Positions 27,671 through 36,353 of a DNA stretch of 64,000 nt are shown one piece after another. Under the pieces are notes generated by a model that had not been told where the DNA came from, did not search any database, and saw only the letters and a program-made list of their open reading frames with translations. The position numbers and the translations under genes are program-made. The first letter of the stretch is position 1, and each line of letters begins with the position of its first letter. Source of the stretch: Nocardioides sp. QY071 (GTDB lineage: Bacteria; Actinomycetota; Actinomycetes; Propionibacteriales; Nocardioidaceae); the NCBI RefSeq assembly GCF_029961765.1, contig NZ_CP124681.1, positions 248,001-312,000 on the forward strand, written 5' to 3'.

Positions 27671-28818
27671 CCGTCTGGGACACCCTGGTCGGGCAGCGCC
27701 ACGTCATCGCGGCGCTGGAGAAGGCCGTCTCCGGGCAGGGGATGACCCACGCCTGGTTGTTCACCGGACCGCCCGGGTCGGGCAGGTCCAACGCCGCGAT
27801 CGCGTTCGCGGCGGCCCTGCAGTGCCGGCAGGGCGGGGTCGGTCCCGACTGCCCGGACGGGTGCCACGACTGCCATACCGTGCTCGCCGGCTCGCACGCC
27901 GACGTGTCCGTCGTCCGCACCGAGAAGCTCTCCATCGGCGTCGATGAGGTCCGCGACCTGGTACGACGCGCCTCGCTGAGCCCGATGGGCGACCGCTGGC
28001 AGATCCTCATCGTCGAGGACGCCGACCGCCTCACCGAGCAGGCCTGCAACGCGTTGCTCAAGGCGATCGAGGAGCCCAACGGGCGCACCATCTGGATGCT
28101 CTGCGCGCCCACCGTCGAGGACGTGCTGCCGACGATACGGTCGCGCTGCCGGCTGGTGACCCTCTCGACGCCGACGGCCGAGGAGGTCGCCGGCTTCCTG
28201 GTCGCCCGGGGCGTGGCGGAGCCGCTGGCGTCGTACGCCGCCCGGGCCAGCCAGGGACACATCGGCCGGGCCCGCGCGCTCGCCTTCGACGAGGCGGTGC
28301 GCACCCGGCGCCAGGAGGTCGTGTCGATGCCGGCGCGGCTGACCGGTCTCGGGCGCTGCATGGACGCCGCGACCCGGCTCGCCTCGAGTGCCAAGGAGGA
28401 GGCCGACGCGATCACCGCCGAGCTCGACGCCCGGGAGAAGACCGACCTCGACGCGGCGTACGGCGTGGTGGAGCGGGGACGCCGCCCGCGGGAGTACGGC
28501 CCCGCCCTGGCCGCGCTCGAGAAGGGCCAGCGCACCCGCGCCAAGCGGCGCCACCTCGACGTCGTCGACCGCGGGCTGACCGATCTGATGTCGGTCTACC
28601 GCGACGCGATCGCGGTCGCCAGCGGGGCACCCGGTGCGCTGGTCAACGAGGAGATCCGCGACCAGGTCGAGGCGATCGTCGCGAGCTCCTCGCCCGAGCT
28701 CAACCTGCGCCGGATCGGGTGGATCTTCGCCGCGCGGGAGCAGATGCTGGAGTTCAACGTGCCCGTGGCCTTGGCCCTGGAGTCGATGATGGTGGCATTG
28801 CAGGCGCCGCAGCGGTGA
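27667..28818 (+). CDS. holB: DNA polymerase III delta-prime subunit (clamp loader)
   Basis: A 383-aa AAA+ protein. The P-loop-like sequence TGPPGSGRSNAA has Arg in place of the Lys, consistent with delta-prime being a non-hydrolysing clamp-loader subunit. The zinc-binding cysteines C53, C62, C66 and C69 lie in the expected place. LIVEDADRLTEQACNALLKAIEEP is split over the Walker B-like and sensor regions, and PTIRSRCRLVTL is the SRC motif. It pairs with the gamma/tau and delta subunits to load the beta clamp. It is translationally coupled to tmk. Confidence 0.93.
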   Translation: MTVWDTLVGQRHVIAALEKAVSGQGMTHAWLFTGPPGSGRSNAAIAFAAALQCRQGGVGPDCPDGCHDCHTVLAGSHADVSVVRTEKLSIGVDEVRDLVRRASLSPMGDRWQILIVEDADRLTEQACNALLKAIEEPNGRTIWMLCAPTVEDVLPTIRSRCRLVTLSTPTAEEVAGFLVARGVAEPLASYAARASQGHIGRARALAFDEAVRTRRQEVVSMPARLTGLGRCMDAATRLASSAKEEADAITAELDAREKTDLDAAYGVVERGRRPREYGPALAALEKGQRTRAKRRHLDVVDRGLTDLMSVYRDAIAVASGAPGALVNEEIRDQVEAIVASSSPELNLRRIGWIFAAREQMLEFNVPVALALESMMVALQAPQR

Positions 28819-28845
28819 CCTGACCCGAGACCGAGGAGCTGAGTT

Positions 28846-30402
28846 GTGAGCAAGCGGACCCTGATCGTCGCGGTCGTCACCGTGTGGGCGCTGGTGCTCG
28901 CCGGCGCGGTCGGCGTCGGCATCGTCCTGCTCAGGGGCGACTCCGACGAGCCTGCCGCGAAGGGCGACGAGAAGGGCTCCGACGCCACCAGCCCCGAGGG
29001 CCCGGACGGGCGCAGCCTCGAGGACTACTACGGCCAGAAGATCACCTGGACCCGCTGCGACCAGGACGAGTGCGGAACGCTCGACGTCCCGATCGACTAC
29101 CAGAAGCCCGGCGACGGCTCGATTAAGCTCGCCGTCGAACGCACCCGCGCCACCGGCGACCGGATCGGCTCGCTCGTCGTCAACCCGGGCGGCCCCGGCG
29201 CTCCCGGCACCGACACCGCCAAGGACGCCGACTTCTACTTCGCCGACCAGCTGCGCTCGTCGTACGACATCGTGGGGTTCGACCCCCGCGGCACCGGCGA
29301 CTCCGCGCCGGTCGACTGCCTGAGCGACGACGCCCTCGACGCGTACGTCGCCGCCGACCCCGACCCGGACACCCCCGACGAGGTGGAGACCGCGAAGGAG
29401 AACTCCCAGGAGTTCTGGTCCGGCTGCCAGGCCCGCTCCGGCGCCGTCGGCGGCCACGTCAGCACGGTCGAGGCGGCCCGCGACATGGACGTGCTGCGCG
29501 CGGCGCTCGGCGAGGACCAGCTCGACTACTTCGGCTTCTCCTACGGCACCCGCCTCGGTGCGACCTACGCCGAGCTGTTCCCCGACAAGGTCGGCCGGAT
29601 GGTCCTCGACGGCGCCGTCGACCCGTCCCTGTCGCCGCGCGACGGCGCGCTGAGCCAGGCCAAGGGCTTCGAGACCGCGCTGCGCTCCTACATCCAGAAC
29701 TGCGTCGACGACGGCGACTGCTTCCTCGGCGACTCCGTCGACGCGGGCCTGAAGACGATCAAGGACCTGCTCGACGGGATCGACAAGACGCCGCTGAAGA
29801 CCAGCGACGCGGAGGGCCGCGACCTCACCGTCGGGCTGGCGTTCTACGGGCTGATCCTGCCGCTCTACAGCCAGGACAACTGGCCCTACCTCGACGACGG
29901 ACTCAAGGAGGCGCTCGGCGGCGACGGCTCCACCCTGCTGCAGCTCGCCGACTTCTACGGCTCCCGCGAGAACGGCACCTACAAGGACAACAGCCTCGAG
30001 GCGATCTCGGTGATCAACTGCCTCGACGACCCGTGGTCGATCACCACCGACGAGGTGCCCGCCAACTTCCCCGACTTCGAGAAGGCCTCGCCGACGTTCG
30101 GCGACGTCTTCGCCTGGGGCCTGACCGCCTGCAACGGCATCCCGTTCACCTCCACCGACGAGCCGGACCTCAAGATCGACGGCTCCGGCGCCGCGCCGAT
30201 CGTGGTGCTCGGGACGACGCGCGACCCCGCGACGCCGTACGCCGAGGCGGTGGCGATGGCCGACCAGCTCGAGTCCGGCGTCCTGGTCAGCCGCGACGGC
30301 GACGGGCACACCGCCTACAACAAGGGCAACAGCTGCGTCGACGACGCCGTCCATTCCTACCTGCTCGACGGCACCGTGCCGAAGGACGGGTTGAGCTGCT
30401 GA
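28846..30402 (+). CDS. exported alpha/beta-hydrolase, tripeptidyl aminopeptidase-like
   Basis: A 518-aa protein with a GTG start after GAGGAG. An N-terminal hydrophobic segment (LIVAVVTVWALVLAGAVGVGI) acts as signal or anchor. The catalytic domain has the oxyanion segment VVNPGGPGAPG, nucleophile elbow GFSYGTRLG, the acid in VLGTTRDPATPYAEAV and His in GDGHTAYNKG. The C-terminal TAP-like domain and the cysteine pairs match the Streptomyces tripeptidyl aminopeptidase/SlpD-E group encoded near holB. It probably acts outside the membrane on peptides; the exact substrate is unknown. Confidence 0.87.
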   Translation: MSKRTLIVAVVTVWALVLAGAVGVGIVLLRGDSDEPAAKGDEKGSDATSPEGPDGRSLEDYYGQKITWTRCDQDECGTLDVPIDYQKPGDGSIKLAVERTRATGDRIGSLVVNPGGPGAPGTDTAKDADFYFADQLRSSYDIVGFDPRGTGDSAPVDCLSDDALDAYVAADPDPDTPDEVETAKENSQEFWSGCQARSGAVGGHVSTVEAARDMDVLRAALGEDQLDYFGFSYGTRLGATYAELFPDKVGRMVLDGAVDPSLSPRDGALSQAKGFETALRSYIQNCVDDGDCFLGDSVDAGLKTIKDLLDGIDKTPLKTSDAEGRDLTVGLAFYGLILPLYSQDNWPYLDDGLKEALGGDGSTLLQLADFYGSRENGTYKDNSLEAISVINCLDDPWSITTDEVPANFPDFEKASPTFGDVFAWGLTACNGIPFTSTDEPDLKIDGSGAAPIVVLGTTRDPATPYAEAVAMADQLESGVLVSRDGDGHTAYNKGNSCVDDAVHSYLLDGTVPKDGLSC

Positions 30403-30417
30403 GGCTGCGCCCGGTGG

Positions 30418-31335
30418 TCAGACGGGCTCGATGATGCTCTGGATCCGCTGGGTCGCGAGCTCGATCATCAGTCGGGCGGCCGGCGACAGCGTCGCGCCCG
30501 CCCGGTGCACGATCGCCATCGTGTCGTAGACGCGCGGGCGCAGCGGCACCCACCCGGCGTTCGGCGCGAGCCGCGGCAGCAGCTGCACCGCGGCGCCCTT
30601 GTTGGTCACCGTGTCGGCCAGCCCGCGTCCGACGAGCTCGATCGCGGTCTCGACGTCCTCCACCTCGATCCGGGTGCTCGGGTTGTAGCCGGCCTCGTGC
30701 AGCATCCGGCGCAGCACGATCCGGCCCGAGTCGTAGTCGCGCAGGCTGCTCTCCGGCATCACCAGGTCCGCCTCGGCGAGCCGCTTCGCGGTCACCGGCG
30801 AGGTCAGCCGGCTCGGGTCGGCGGAGACGTAGACGAGCTCGTCGCGGGCGATCGGCGTGATCGACATGCCCTCGCTCGACAGCGCCGCGACCGCGATCAT
30901 CGCGGCCTCCAGCCGTCCGCGGCGCAGGTTCTCCTGCACGTCCATCGAGTGCCGCCCCACCAGCTCCACCCGCACGCCCGGGTAGCGCTCCAGCACGTCG
31001 GCGACCAGGTCCGCCCCGCCGTACAGCCGCGCGACGCCGAACATCCCGAACCGGATCGTGCCCGTCTCCAGCGACCGGATGCTCGCCACCGCCCGCTGCG
31101 CGTCGTCGGCCGCCGCGAGCACCTTCTCCGCGTGGGGCCGGAAGGTGTCGGCGGCCGTGGTCGGTACGACGCCCCGCCCCACCCGCCGGAACAGCTGCAC
31201 CCCGAGCGACTTCTCCAGCCCGCGCACCTGCTCCGACACCGACGGCTGCGCGTACCCGAGCTCCTCCGCCGCCCGGGTCAGCGAGCGGTGCTCGTAGGTC
31301 GCGAGGAAGCAGGTCAGCTGGTGCAGCGACAGCAT
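30418..31335 (-). CDS. LysR-family transcriptional regulator
   Basis: A 305-aa protein starting MLSLHQLTCFLATYEHRS, with GGAG at a good distance upstream; ATG at 31353 gives six extra residues and is an alternative. The N-terminal winged HTH has LTRAAEELGYAQPSVSEQVRGLEKSLG. The co-inducer domain (about 90-300) has the two-lobed periplasmic-binding-like pattern. It is convergent with the alpha/beta hydrolase, with a 15-nt gap. The target is probably the adjacent divergent small gene or its own promoter, but no operator could be assigned. Confidence 0.88.
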   Translation of the reverse strand: MLSLHQLTCFLATYEHRSLTRAAEELGYAQPSVSEQVRGLEKSLGVQLFRRVGRGVVPTTAADTFRPHAEKVLAAADDAQRAVASIRSLETGTIRFGMFGVARLYGGADLVADVLERYPGVRVELVGRHSMDVQENLRRGRLEAAMIAVAALSSEGMSITPIARDELVYVSADPSRLTSPVTAKRLAEADLVMPESSLRDYDSGRIVLRRMLHEAGYNPSTRIEVEDVETAIELVGRGLADTVTNKGAAVQLLPRLAPNAGWVPLRPRVYDTMAIVHRAGATLSPAARLMIELATQRIQSIIEPV

Positions 31336-31445
31336 GGCGCTCCGATCTGCCATAGGGGATCCCTAGAGATTGCTCAGGAAAGCGAGGCTACCCCTTGGTT
31401 CCCGTGCGGCCCACCATGGAGGAAGAAGACCGAAGGAGGACCGCC

Positions 31446-31634
31446 ATGTTCGCCCACACCTGCACCGCCTGCCACCGCCGCGAGCTCATCTTCCCCAGCC
31501 AGATCACCGGCATGGAGAGCACCGAGCACGGCATCGTCGTCAGCTTCACCTGCTGGTGTGACGCCGAGCAGACGATGGTCACCGGCGTACGGGCCACCGA
31601 GGCTCCGGCCACCGCTCCCGCTGCCGCCGCCTGA
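31446..31634 (+). CDS. small cysteine-rich (zinc-ribbon-like) protein
   Basis: A 62-aa protein beginning MFAHTCTACHRRELIFPSQI, with ATG at 31446 behind a strong GAAGGAGG. It has CTAC near the N-terminus and CWC near residue 38, which could form one metal site. The end is Ala/Pro/Thr-rich. Small proteins of this type are frequent in Nocardioidaceae, with no assigned function known to me. The longer in-frame start at 31395 lacks a ribosome site. It is divergent from the LysR gene. Confidence 0.7.
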   Translation: MFAHTCTACHRRELIFPSQITGMESTEHGIVVSFTCWCDAEQTMVTGVRATEAPATAPAAAA

Positions 31635-31710
31635 CCCCTCCGGGCCGATTCGCTCCCGGCTGACCCCGGTCGGTATGCTTCCGCGGTCACCGGTCACGAC
31701 CGGTGGCGGC

Positions 31711-31783
31711 GCCGCCTTAGCTCAGTCGGTAGAGCGAATCACTCGTAATGATTAGGTCGTCGGTTCGATTCCGACAGGCGGCT
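31711..31783 (+). tRNA. tRNA-Thr (anticodon CGT)
   Basis: A 73-nt cloverleaf. The acceptor stem is gccgcct/aggcggc with discriminator t. The D arm is gctcagtcggtagagc, the anticodon arm aatca-ctcgtaa-tgatt with anticodon CGT (reads ACG), and the T arm gtcgg-ttcgatt-ccgac. CCA is not encoded. A possible -10 (tatgct, 31674-31679) lies upstream. Confidence 0.97.
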
Positions 31784-31790
31784 CAGCGCA

Positions 31791-31829
31791 GATCAGGCCC
31801 GGATTCCCACAGGACATCCGGGCCTGATC
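31791..31829 (+). terminator. stem-loop terminator of tRNA-Thr
   Basis: Perfect 13-bp arms (gatcaggcccgga / tccgggcctgatc) with a 13-nt loop, starting 8 nt after the tRNA and followed by gtttg. Confidence 0.85.
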
Positions 31830-31863
31830 GTTTGCCCAGGGCGTCGGCGGGCTCGGCAGCCGG

Positions 31864-32655
31864 TCAGCCGGTCGCCGGGACCGAGGAGATGGTGGCGAAG
31901 TGCGGCCCCTCCCCACCCGGTGCGCCGCGCAGGCCGCGGCCGGGGGTGCGGAGCGTGATCCGGACCCGGTCCGAGCGGAACAGGTCGTGGGAGAACTCGA
32001 ACGGCGTGCCCGCCGTGTCGTAGGTGGTCCGCGTGATCAGGACCAACGGGTCGCCGACGGCGACGGTGAGCAGGGCGGCCTCCTCGTCGGTGGCGTGGAC
32101 GACCTCGACCACTTCCTCGGCGTCGGCGATGGTGACGCCGTAGTCGTGCTCGATGAGCTCGTAGATCGAGCCGCCCAGCGGCTGCTCGAGCAGGCCGGGG
32201 AAGCGGTCGGCGGGCAGTCGGGCGTGGTCGAGCGAGAAGGGTGTGCCGTCGGCGAGCCGGAGGCGGCGTACGTCGACGACGAGGTCGCCCTCGGAGAGCT
32301 GGAGGGCGCGGCGGGTGGGGGCGTCGGCGACGCCCATCCGGGTCGCGACGACGCGGGTGCCGGCGGAGTAGCCCTGCCGGGCGAGGTACGCCGGGACGCC
32401 GACGACCTTGGTCAGGTCGTGCTCGACCTTGGCGTGGTTGATGAACGTTCCGCCACCGCGTCCGGCGACACGGCGGACCAGCCCCGCCTCCTCGAGCGCG
32501 GCGAGCACCTGGCGCAGCGTGGCCCGGCTGACGCCGTAGTGCTCGGAGAGCTCGCGCTCGCTGCCCAACCGCGCGCCCGGTGGCAGGGTGCCGGCGCCGA
32601 TGTCGGTCAGCATCCGGCGGCGGAGGGTCTCCGCGACGGCGTGCTCCGTGGCCAT
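31864..32655 (-). CDS. GntR-family (HutC/UTRA) repressor of the microcompartment locus
   Basis: A 263-aa protein with a strong GGAAGGAGC ribosome site. The N-terminal winged helix has LGSERELSEHYGVSRATLRQ and VRRVAGRGGGTFI. The C-terminal UTRA ligand domain (about 95-240) has VRRLRLADGTPFSLDHARLP and ends near VRITLRTPGRGL. A GntR gene is a standard member of RMM-type microcompartment loci. The palindrome TGGTCTGACCA 50 nt before its start and the same motif array at 39909-39978 suggest autoregulation and control of the permease and BMC operons. The ligand is probably a pathway amino ketone, amino alcohol or aldehyde (inference). Confidence 0.9.
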   Translation of the reverse strand: MATEHAVAETLRRRMLTDIGAGTLPPGARLGSERELSEHYGVSRATLRQVLAALEEAGLVRRVAGRGGGTFINHAKVEHDLTKVVGVPAYLARQGYSAGTRVVATRMGVADAPTRRALQLSEGDLVVDVRRLRLADGTPFSLDHARLPADRFPGLLEQPLGGSIYELIEHDYGVTIADAEEVVEVVHATDEEAALLTVAVGDPLVLITRTTYDTAGTPFEFSHDLFRSDRVRITLRTPGRGLRGAPGGEGPHFATISSVPATG

Positions 32656-32704
32656 GGTGCCGCTCCTTCCTTCCGGTCGCCTTCGGTCGGCCCGATCCGC
32701 CGAA

Positions 32705-32715
32705 TGGTCTGACCA
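32705..32715. promoter_or_regulatory. probable GntR operator (autoregulation)
   Basis: TGGTCTGACCA is a perfect 5+1+5 palindrome in the gap between the SDR stop and the GntR start. It matches the operator family proposed in the 39.9 and 46.7-46.8 kb promoter regions. Confidence 0.65.
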
Positions 32716-32754
32716 GATGCTTGCAACGCTACCTCAGCGCCGCGGCGGCGGCCC

Positions 32755-33525
32755 TCAGATCTCCTCGAGTGCCTGCAGCGACTCGGGGAGCACCTGGCCG
32801 CCGTCGACGATCAGCGTCTGCCCGGTGATGTACGACGCCTCCTCGGTCGCGAAGAACAGGGCGGCGTTGCCGATGTCCGCGACCCCGCCGAGCCGCTTCT
32901 GCGGCACGCTGGCGGCCATCGCGGCCAGGTAGTCCTCGCCGAGCCCGTCGAGACCCTCGGTGGCGATGTTGCCCGGGAGCACGGCGTTGATCGTGATGGC
33001 CCGGGGCGCGAGCTCGAGCGCGGCGGTCCGCACGAAGCCGAGCTGGGCAGCCTTGCTCGCTCCGTAGTGCGACCACCCGGGGTAGCCGGTGTGGGGACCG
33101 GTGATCGACGAGGTCACCACGACCCGCCCGCGACCGCTCGCCGTCAGGGCGTCCAGGCACGCCTGGACCGCGAACACGGTGCCGTTGAGGTTGGTCGCCA
33201 TCACGCCGTTGAGGTCGTCGGCGGTCATCGCGTCGAGGCGTGCGGCCGGGAAGACGCCGGCGTTGGCGCACAGGACGTCGATGCCGCCGTGGCGCTCGGT
33301 CGCGGTCGCTGCCATCCGGTCGCAGTCCTCGCGCCGGCTCACGTCGGCGATGACGTAGGACGCCCCGTCGCCGAGCTCGGCGCACGCGGCTGCGAGCGAG
33401 GCCTCGTCACGCCCGGTGACCAGGACGCGGGCGCCGGCCCGGGCGAAGACGGTGGCGATGCCGCGGCCGATGCCCTTGCTGCCACCGGTGACGACGACGG
33501 AGCGTCCGGCGAGTGAGGTGAACAT
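32755..33525 (-). CDS. short-chain dehydrogenase/reductase of the microcompartment locus
   Basis: A 256-aa classical SDR. Cofactor motif [10 protein letters not shown]; Asp in [11 protein letters not shown] motif CANAGVF; catalytic Ser in VVTSSITG, Tyr and Lys in [10 protein letters not shown]. Within RMM/aminoacetone utilisation loci (Mycobacterium smegmatis) an SDR is proposed to reduce aminoacetone to 1-amino-2-propanol or carry out the reverse reaction; that assignment is by context. ATG at 33525 follows GGAGAACC. It lies 22 nt after the kinase gene on the same strand. It has no obvious encapsulation peptide. Confidence 0.88.
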   Translation of the reverse strand: MFTSLAGRSVVVTGGSKGIGRGIATVFARAGARVLVTGRDEASLAAACAELGDGASYVIADVSRREDCDRMAATATERHGGIDVLCANAGVFPAARLDAMTADDLNGVMATNLNGTVFAVQACLDALTASGRGRVVVTSSITGPHTGYPGWSHYGASKAAQLGFVRTAALELAPRAITINAVLPGNIATEGLDGLGEDYLAAMAASVPQKRLGGVADIGNAALFFATEEASYITGQTLIVDGGQVLPESLQALEEI

Positions 33526-33547
33526 AGGTTCTCCGATCCAGGTTTCG

Positions 33548-34537
33548 CTACGAGAGGGAGGCGCCGTCCGACGCGACGTAGCGCCGCGCCAGCTCGACGG
33601 TGCCGGCGGTGTAGGCGGGGCCGAGGTCCTGGCACTCGCGGGAGTGCGCATGGGAGCCCATCCAGGCGACGAGCAGCAGCCGGCGCAGCATCACGAAGGT
33701 CGCCAGCATGGCCTCGTGCTCGGCGGACAGCTCGGTGACCGAGCGGTACCCGCGCAGCCAGGCGGCCTGCCAGTCCGGCAGCCGTGGGTCGTGCTCGATG
33801 AACGAGACCGCGGTACCGAAGTCGTACATGAACCACGAGTAGCCGCAGTCGTCGAAGTCGATCACGGTGACGAGGTCGCCCTCGACGAGGAGGTTCGCGA
33901 GCCGGAGGTCGGCGTGGACGAGGCCGAACCGGTCGGCACCCGTGCCGTACGACGACAGCCGCTCCCGCACCACCTCGACGGCCGCGCCGAGCGCGGCCTC
34001 CTCGACCGGTCCGACGCCGATGCCGTCCTGCCAGCGCCCCCAGCGCGGCTCGTCGCCCAGCGAGTGCTCCCAGTCCCAGCTGAACCTTTGGAAGCCGTGC
34101 GGTGGTCTCCAGCCCCGGGCGTGCAGGTGCATGCGGGCCGTGATCGCGCCGAGCGTCTCGAAGTCCGTGGTGCCGAGCGCGACGTCGTCCGGCTCGATGC
34201 CGGGCACGACGTGGAAGAGCACGGCGTGCCGCTCCTCGCCGTCGACGGAGACCGTGGTGACCCACTCGCCGTCGCTGGCGGGCACGACCTGGGACGTCGC
34301 GACGGCCGACTCGGCCCGCAGCGCGGCCAGCCAGGACAGCTCGCTCTCGATCTCCGAGCGCGAGTGGTAGCCGACGCGGTGCACCCGCAGGATCGCGCTG
34401 CGCTCGCCGTCCTCGACCAGGAAGGTCGCGTTCTCGGAGAGGTTGATCATCCGCAGCCTGCACTCCGGCCCGAAGCCGTACTGTGGCAGCACCAGCTCGG
34501 CGACCCGCGTGTCCGCGGCCGCGGTGGTGGCGCTCAT
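33548..34537 (-). CDS. APH-fold amino-alcohol kinase (1-amino-2-propanol kinase-like)
   Basis: A 329-aa aminoglycoside phosphotransferase-fold kinase. Catalytic loop [16 protein letters not shown] (H208-A-D210, N215) and metal motif [15 protein letters not shown] (D227). The N-terminal lobe has [11 protein letters not shown]. In the M. smegmatis aminoacetone-utilisation microcompartment the homologous enzyme is a characterised (S)-1-amino-2-propanol kinase, so ATP-dependent phosphorylation of an amino alcohol is expected rather than antibiotic resistance. The start overlaps the BMC-T stop (ATGA). Confidence 0.85.
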   Translation of the reverse strand: MSATTAAADTRVAELVLPQYGFGPECRLRMINLSENATFLVEDGERSAILRVHRVGYHSRSEIESELSWLAALRAESAVATSQVVPASDGEWVTTVSVDGEERHAVLFHVVPGIEPDDVALGTTDFETLGAITARMHLHARGWRPPHGFQRFSWDWEHSLGDEPRWGRWQDGIGVGPVEEAALGAAVEVVRERLSSYGTGADRFGLVHADLRLANLLVEGDLVTVIDFDDCGYSWFMYDFGTAVSFIEHDPRLPDWQAAWLRGYRSVTELSAEHEAMLATFVMLRRLLLVAWMGSHAHSRECQDLGPAYTAGTVELARRYVASDGASLS

Positions 34538-35184
34538 CAGTGCTCCCGTCCCTCGATCGACTCCAGGACCTTCGTGATCCGGTCCCTGGCCACCTCGACG
34601 TCCTCGGTGCTGCCGCTGAGGTAGAGCCTGCCGGCCGCCCCGATGAACTGCACGTCGACCATGGTGATGCCGGGCGCCGCGCGCTCGGCCTCGTTGGCGG
34701 CGACGGCCGCGAAGAGGGCAGGAGCCATCTCGTAGACGAGGAGCGACTGTCCCGGCATGATCATCGACCCCGAACGGTTGCGGTTGAGGATCACCGCGTG
34801 CTGGTCGGTGATGCTCTCGATGATGTCGTGGTACAGCACGCGCGGACGCAGCTGGTCACTGGCCGAGCTGCCGATTCCGTCGAGGACCGCCTGGCCGGCG
34901 GCGACCACGTCCTCCAGCGACGAGGCGTGCAGCTCGAGCACCCCGAACTGCCGCTCGACGAAGAGGATGCCGGGCTCGACCGACGGGGCGGCCCGCAGGG
35001 CGAGGTCGATCACGCGCTCGATCGCGAGAGCGGGGGCGACCTCGATGATGAGGGCGTGGTCGCCGGCGTACGGCGGGTAGCCCCGGGCACGGGTCGGCGT
35101 GCCCAGGTAGGCGGCGAACTGCGGCTGCAGGTCCTCGACCATCAGGTAGACCCGCAGCTCCGCGCGGGCATCGGTGGCGGCCAT
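34537..35184 (-). CDS. BMC-T (tandem BMC domain) shell protein, paralogue 2
   Basis: A 215-aa protein with two BMC domains. Characteristic segments are LQPQFAAYLGT, ALIIEVAPALAIERVIDLAL, VERQFGVLELHAS, then ESITDQHAVILNRN, GSMIMPGQSLLVYE and AGRLYLSG. It is clearly paralogous to the other BMC-T (36350-36952) but has an extra N-terminal stretch and an ARGYPPYAG insertion where the paralogue reads KGTLPRAHM. It forms pseudohexameric trimers in the shell. It is translationally coupled to the kinase gene. Confidence 0.9.
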   Translation of the reverse strand: MAATDARAELRVYLMVEDLQPQFAAYLGTPTRARGYPPYAGDHALIIEVAPALAIERVIDLALRAAPSVEPGILFVERQFGVLELHASSLEDVVAAGQAVLDGIGSSASDQLRPRVLYHDIIESITDQHAVILNRNRSGSMIMPGQSLLVYEMAPALFAAVAANEAERAAPGITMVDVQFIGAAGRLYLSGSTEDVEVARDRITKVLESIEGREH

Positions 35185-35232
35185 CGGACCTCCTCTTCTT
35201 GAGCTGGCTGGTGGGGCGTCGGGACGTAGGGA

Positions 35233-35514
35233 CTACTTCGCGCTGACGTCGAAGTGGTTGCCGAGCTCGGCGTGCGGGCGCGGGATGACGTGGACGCTGA
35301 CGAGCTCGCCGACCTGCGAGGCCGTCTCCGCGCCGGCCTCGGTGGCCGCCTTGACCGCGCCGACCTCGCCGGCGATGACCACGGCGACGAGCCCGTCGCC
35401 CACCTCCTGGCGGTCGGTGATGGTGACGTTGGCGGCCTTGACCATGGCGTCCGCGGCGGCGAGCGCGGCAACGAAGCCCTTGGTCTCGATCATGCCGATG
35501 GCGGTGCTGGACAT
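35233..35514 (-). CDS. BMC-H hexameric shell protein
   Basis: A 93-aa canonical single BMC domain: AIGMIETKGFVAALAAADAM, VGDGLVAVVIAGEVGAVKAA and VHVIPRPHAEL. The length and order are those of CsoS1/PduA/EutM-type proteins that tile the flat facets. ATG at 35514 follows AAGGAG; the longer frame upstream to 35580 is not BMC-like. It is the only BMC-H gene seen in the window. Confidence 0.95.
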   Translation of the reverse strand: MSSTAIGMIETKGFVAALAAADAMVKAANVTITDRQEVGDGLVAVVIAGEVGAVKAATEAGAETASQVGELVSVHVIPRPHAELGNHFDVSAK

Positions 35515-35586
35515 GTGGTGCTCCTTGGTTGTGCGGTGGGTGGTGCGAGGTGGTTGGCGGGGCCGAGCGGCGCCCGACATCAGGGG

Positions 35587-35838
35587 TCAGCCGGTGGGCT
35601 GGTTGTCGATCGAGCCGATCACGAGCGCGTCGACGGGCGGCGGCGTGCCGGGGAACCAGGCCGCGGCGACCGAGCCCTGGGCGACCAGGACGGTCTCGCC
35701 GACGCCGCTGCCCAGGACGTCGAAGGCGACCAGGCGGCTGCCGCCACCCTCGACCTCGACCTCCAGGAACGCGCCGTTGGGCAGGCCGTCGATCCTCTTG
35801 GTGGACCAGACATTGCCGGTCACGACTGCTCTCAGCAT
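35587..35838 (-). CDS. BMC-P (EutN/CcmL) pentameric vertex protein
   Basis: An 83-aa protein with the EutN/CcmL fold: LRAVVTGNVWSTKRIDGLPN, a VAFDVLGSGVGETVLVAQGS core, and DALVIGSID. It caps the vertices of the shell. The ATG overlaps the stop of the 171-aa gene (ATGA), and the BMC-H gene follows after a 72-nt gap. Confidence 0.93.
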   Translation of the reverse strand: MLRAVVTGNVWSTKRIDGLPNGAFLEVEVEGGGSRLVAFDVLGSGVGETVLVAQGSVAAAWFPGTPPPVDALVIGSIDNQPTG

Positions 35839-36353
35839 CAGCGCTCCTTCTCGATGGGAACCCCCAGCGCGCGAGCCCTCTCGCGCGCCAGGGGAGTCAG
35901 CACGGCACGACGGCCGAGGACCAGCCGGCGGCCCGCCTCGGCGGCCGCCTTGACCTGCCGCTCGGTCACCGCGCCGGTGTCGACCCGCTGGACCGGCCGG
36001 TCCGCCGCAACGGCGGCCGTAGAGCCGCCCTCGAGCCGGAAGCGCAGCCGTCCGGCGCGCAGGTCCTGGCGGTTCTTCGGGTTCTCGAACAGCGCGAGCA
36101 GGCGCCGGGCGAACCCGTCGAGGTCGGCGTCGTCCGCGATCCGTACGGCCTCCACGCGCTCGCGCAGCGGCGGCGGAGTGACGTGCTCGGACCCCGGCAC
36201 GCCGACGGGCGCCGCGGCGACGGCGGGAGGGGCCGGCGCCGCGGGGGCCGGGGGTGCAGGCGCCGCCGAGCCGACCAGCTCGGCGACGACCTCGCGGACG
36301 ACCTCGCGGACCTGGTCCGCGATCACCGCCCGCAGGTCGAGGGAGGTGCTCAC
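35838..36353 (-). CDS. microcompartment-associated protein of unknown function with N-terminal encapsulation-type helix
   Basis: A 171-aa protein with a GTG start overlapping the preceding BMC-T stop (GTGA). Residues 2-24 (TSLDLRAVIADQVREVVREV...) form an amphipathic helix. A roughly 25-residue Pro/Ala linker follows, then a globular part with RERVEAVRIADDADLDGFAR, a beta-rich middle and a C-terminal LGRRAVLTPLARERARALGV. This helix-linker-domain order is typical of cargo targeted to a BMC lumen. The C-terminal segment resembles the DNA/ligand-free TPxAR(D/E)xA motif seen at the ends of some BMC-linked proteins such as EutT-like enzymes, but overall identity is unknown to me. Confidence 0.8.
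   Translation of the reverse strand: MSTSLDLRAVIADQVREVVREVVAELVGSAAPAPPAPAAPAPPAVAAAPVGVPGSEHVTPPPLRERVEAVRIADDADLDGFARRLLALFENPKNRQDLRAGRLRFRLEGGSTAAVAADRPVQRVDTGAVTERQVKAAAEAGRRLVLGRRAVLTPLARERARALGVPIEKER

Noticed and set aside
27760..27800. Missing Walker A lysine in the holB product as a mutation
   Set aside because: Delta-prime clamp-loader subunits commonly lack ATPase activity, so this is expected.
33548..34537. Aminoglycoside resistance gene
   Set aside because: The APH fold here is embedded by overlapping start/stop codons in a microcompartment operon, where the homologue is an amino-alcohol kinase.
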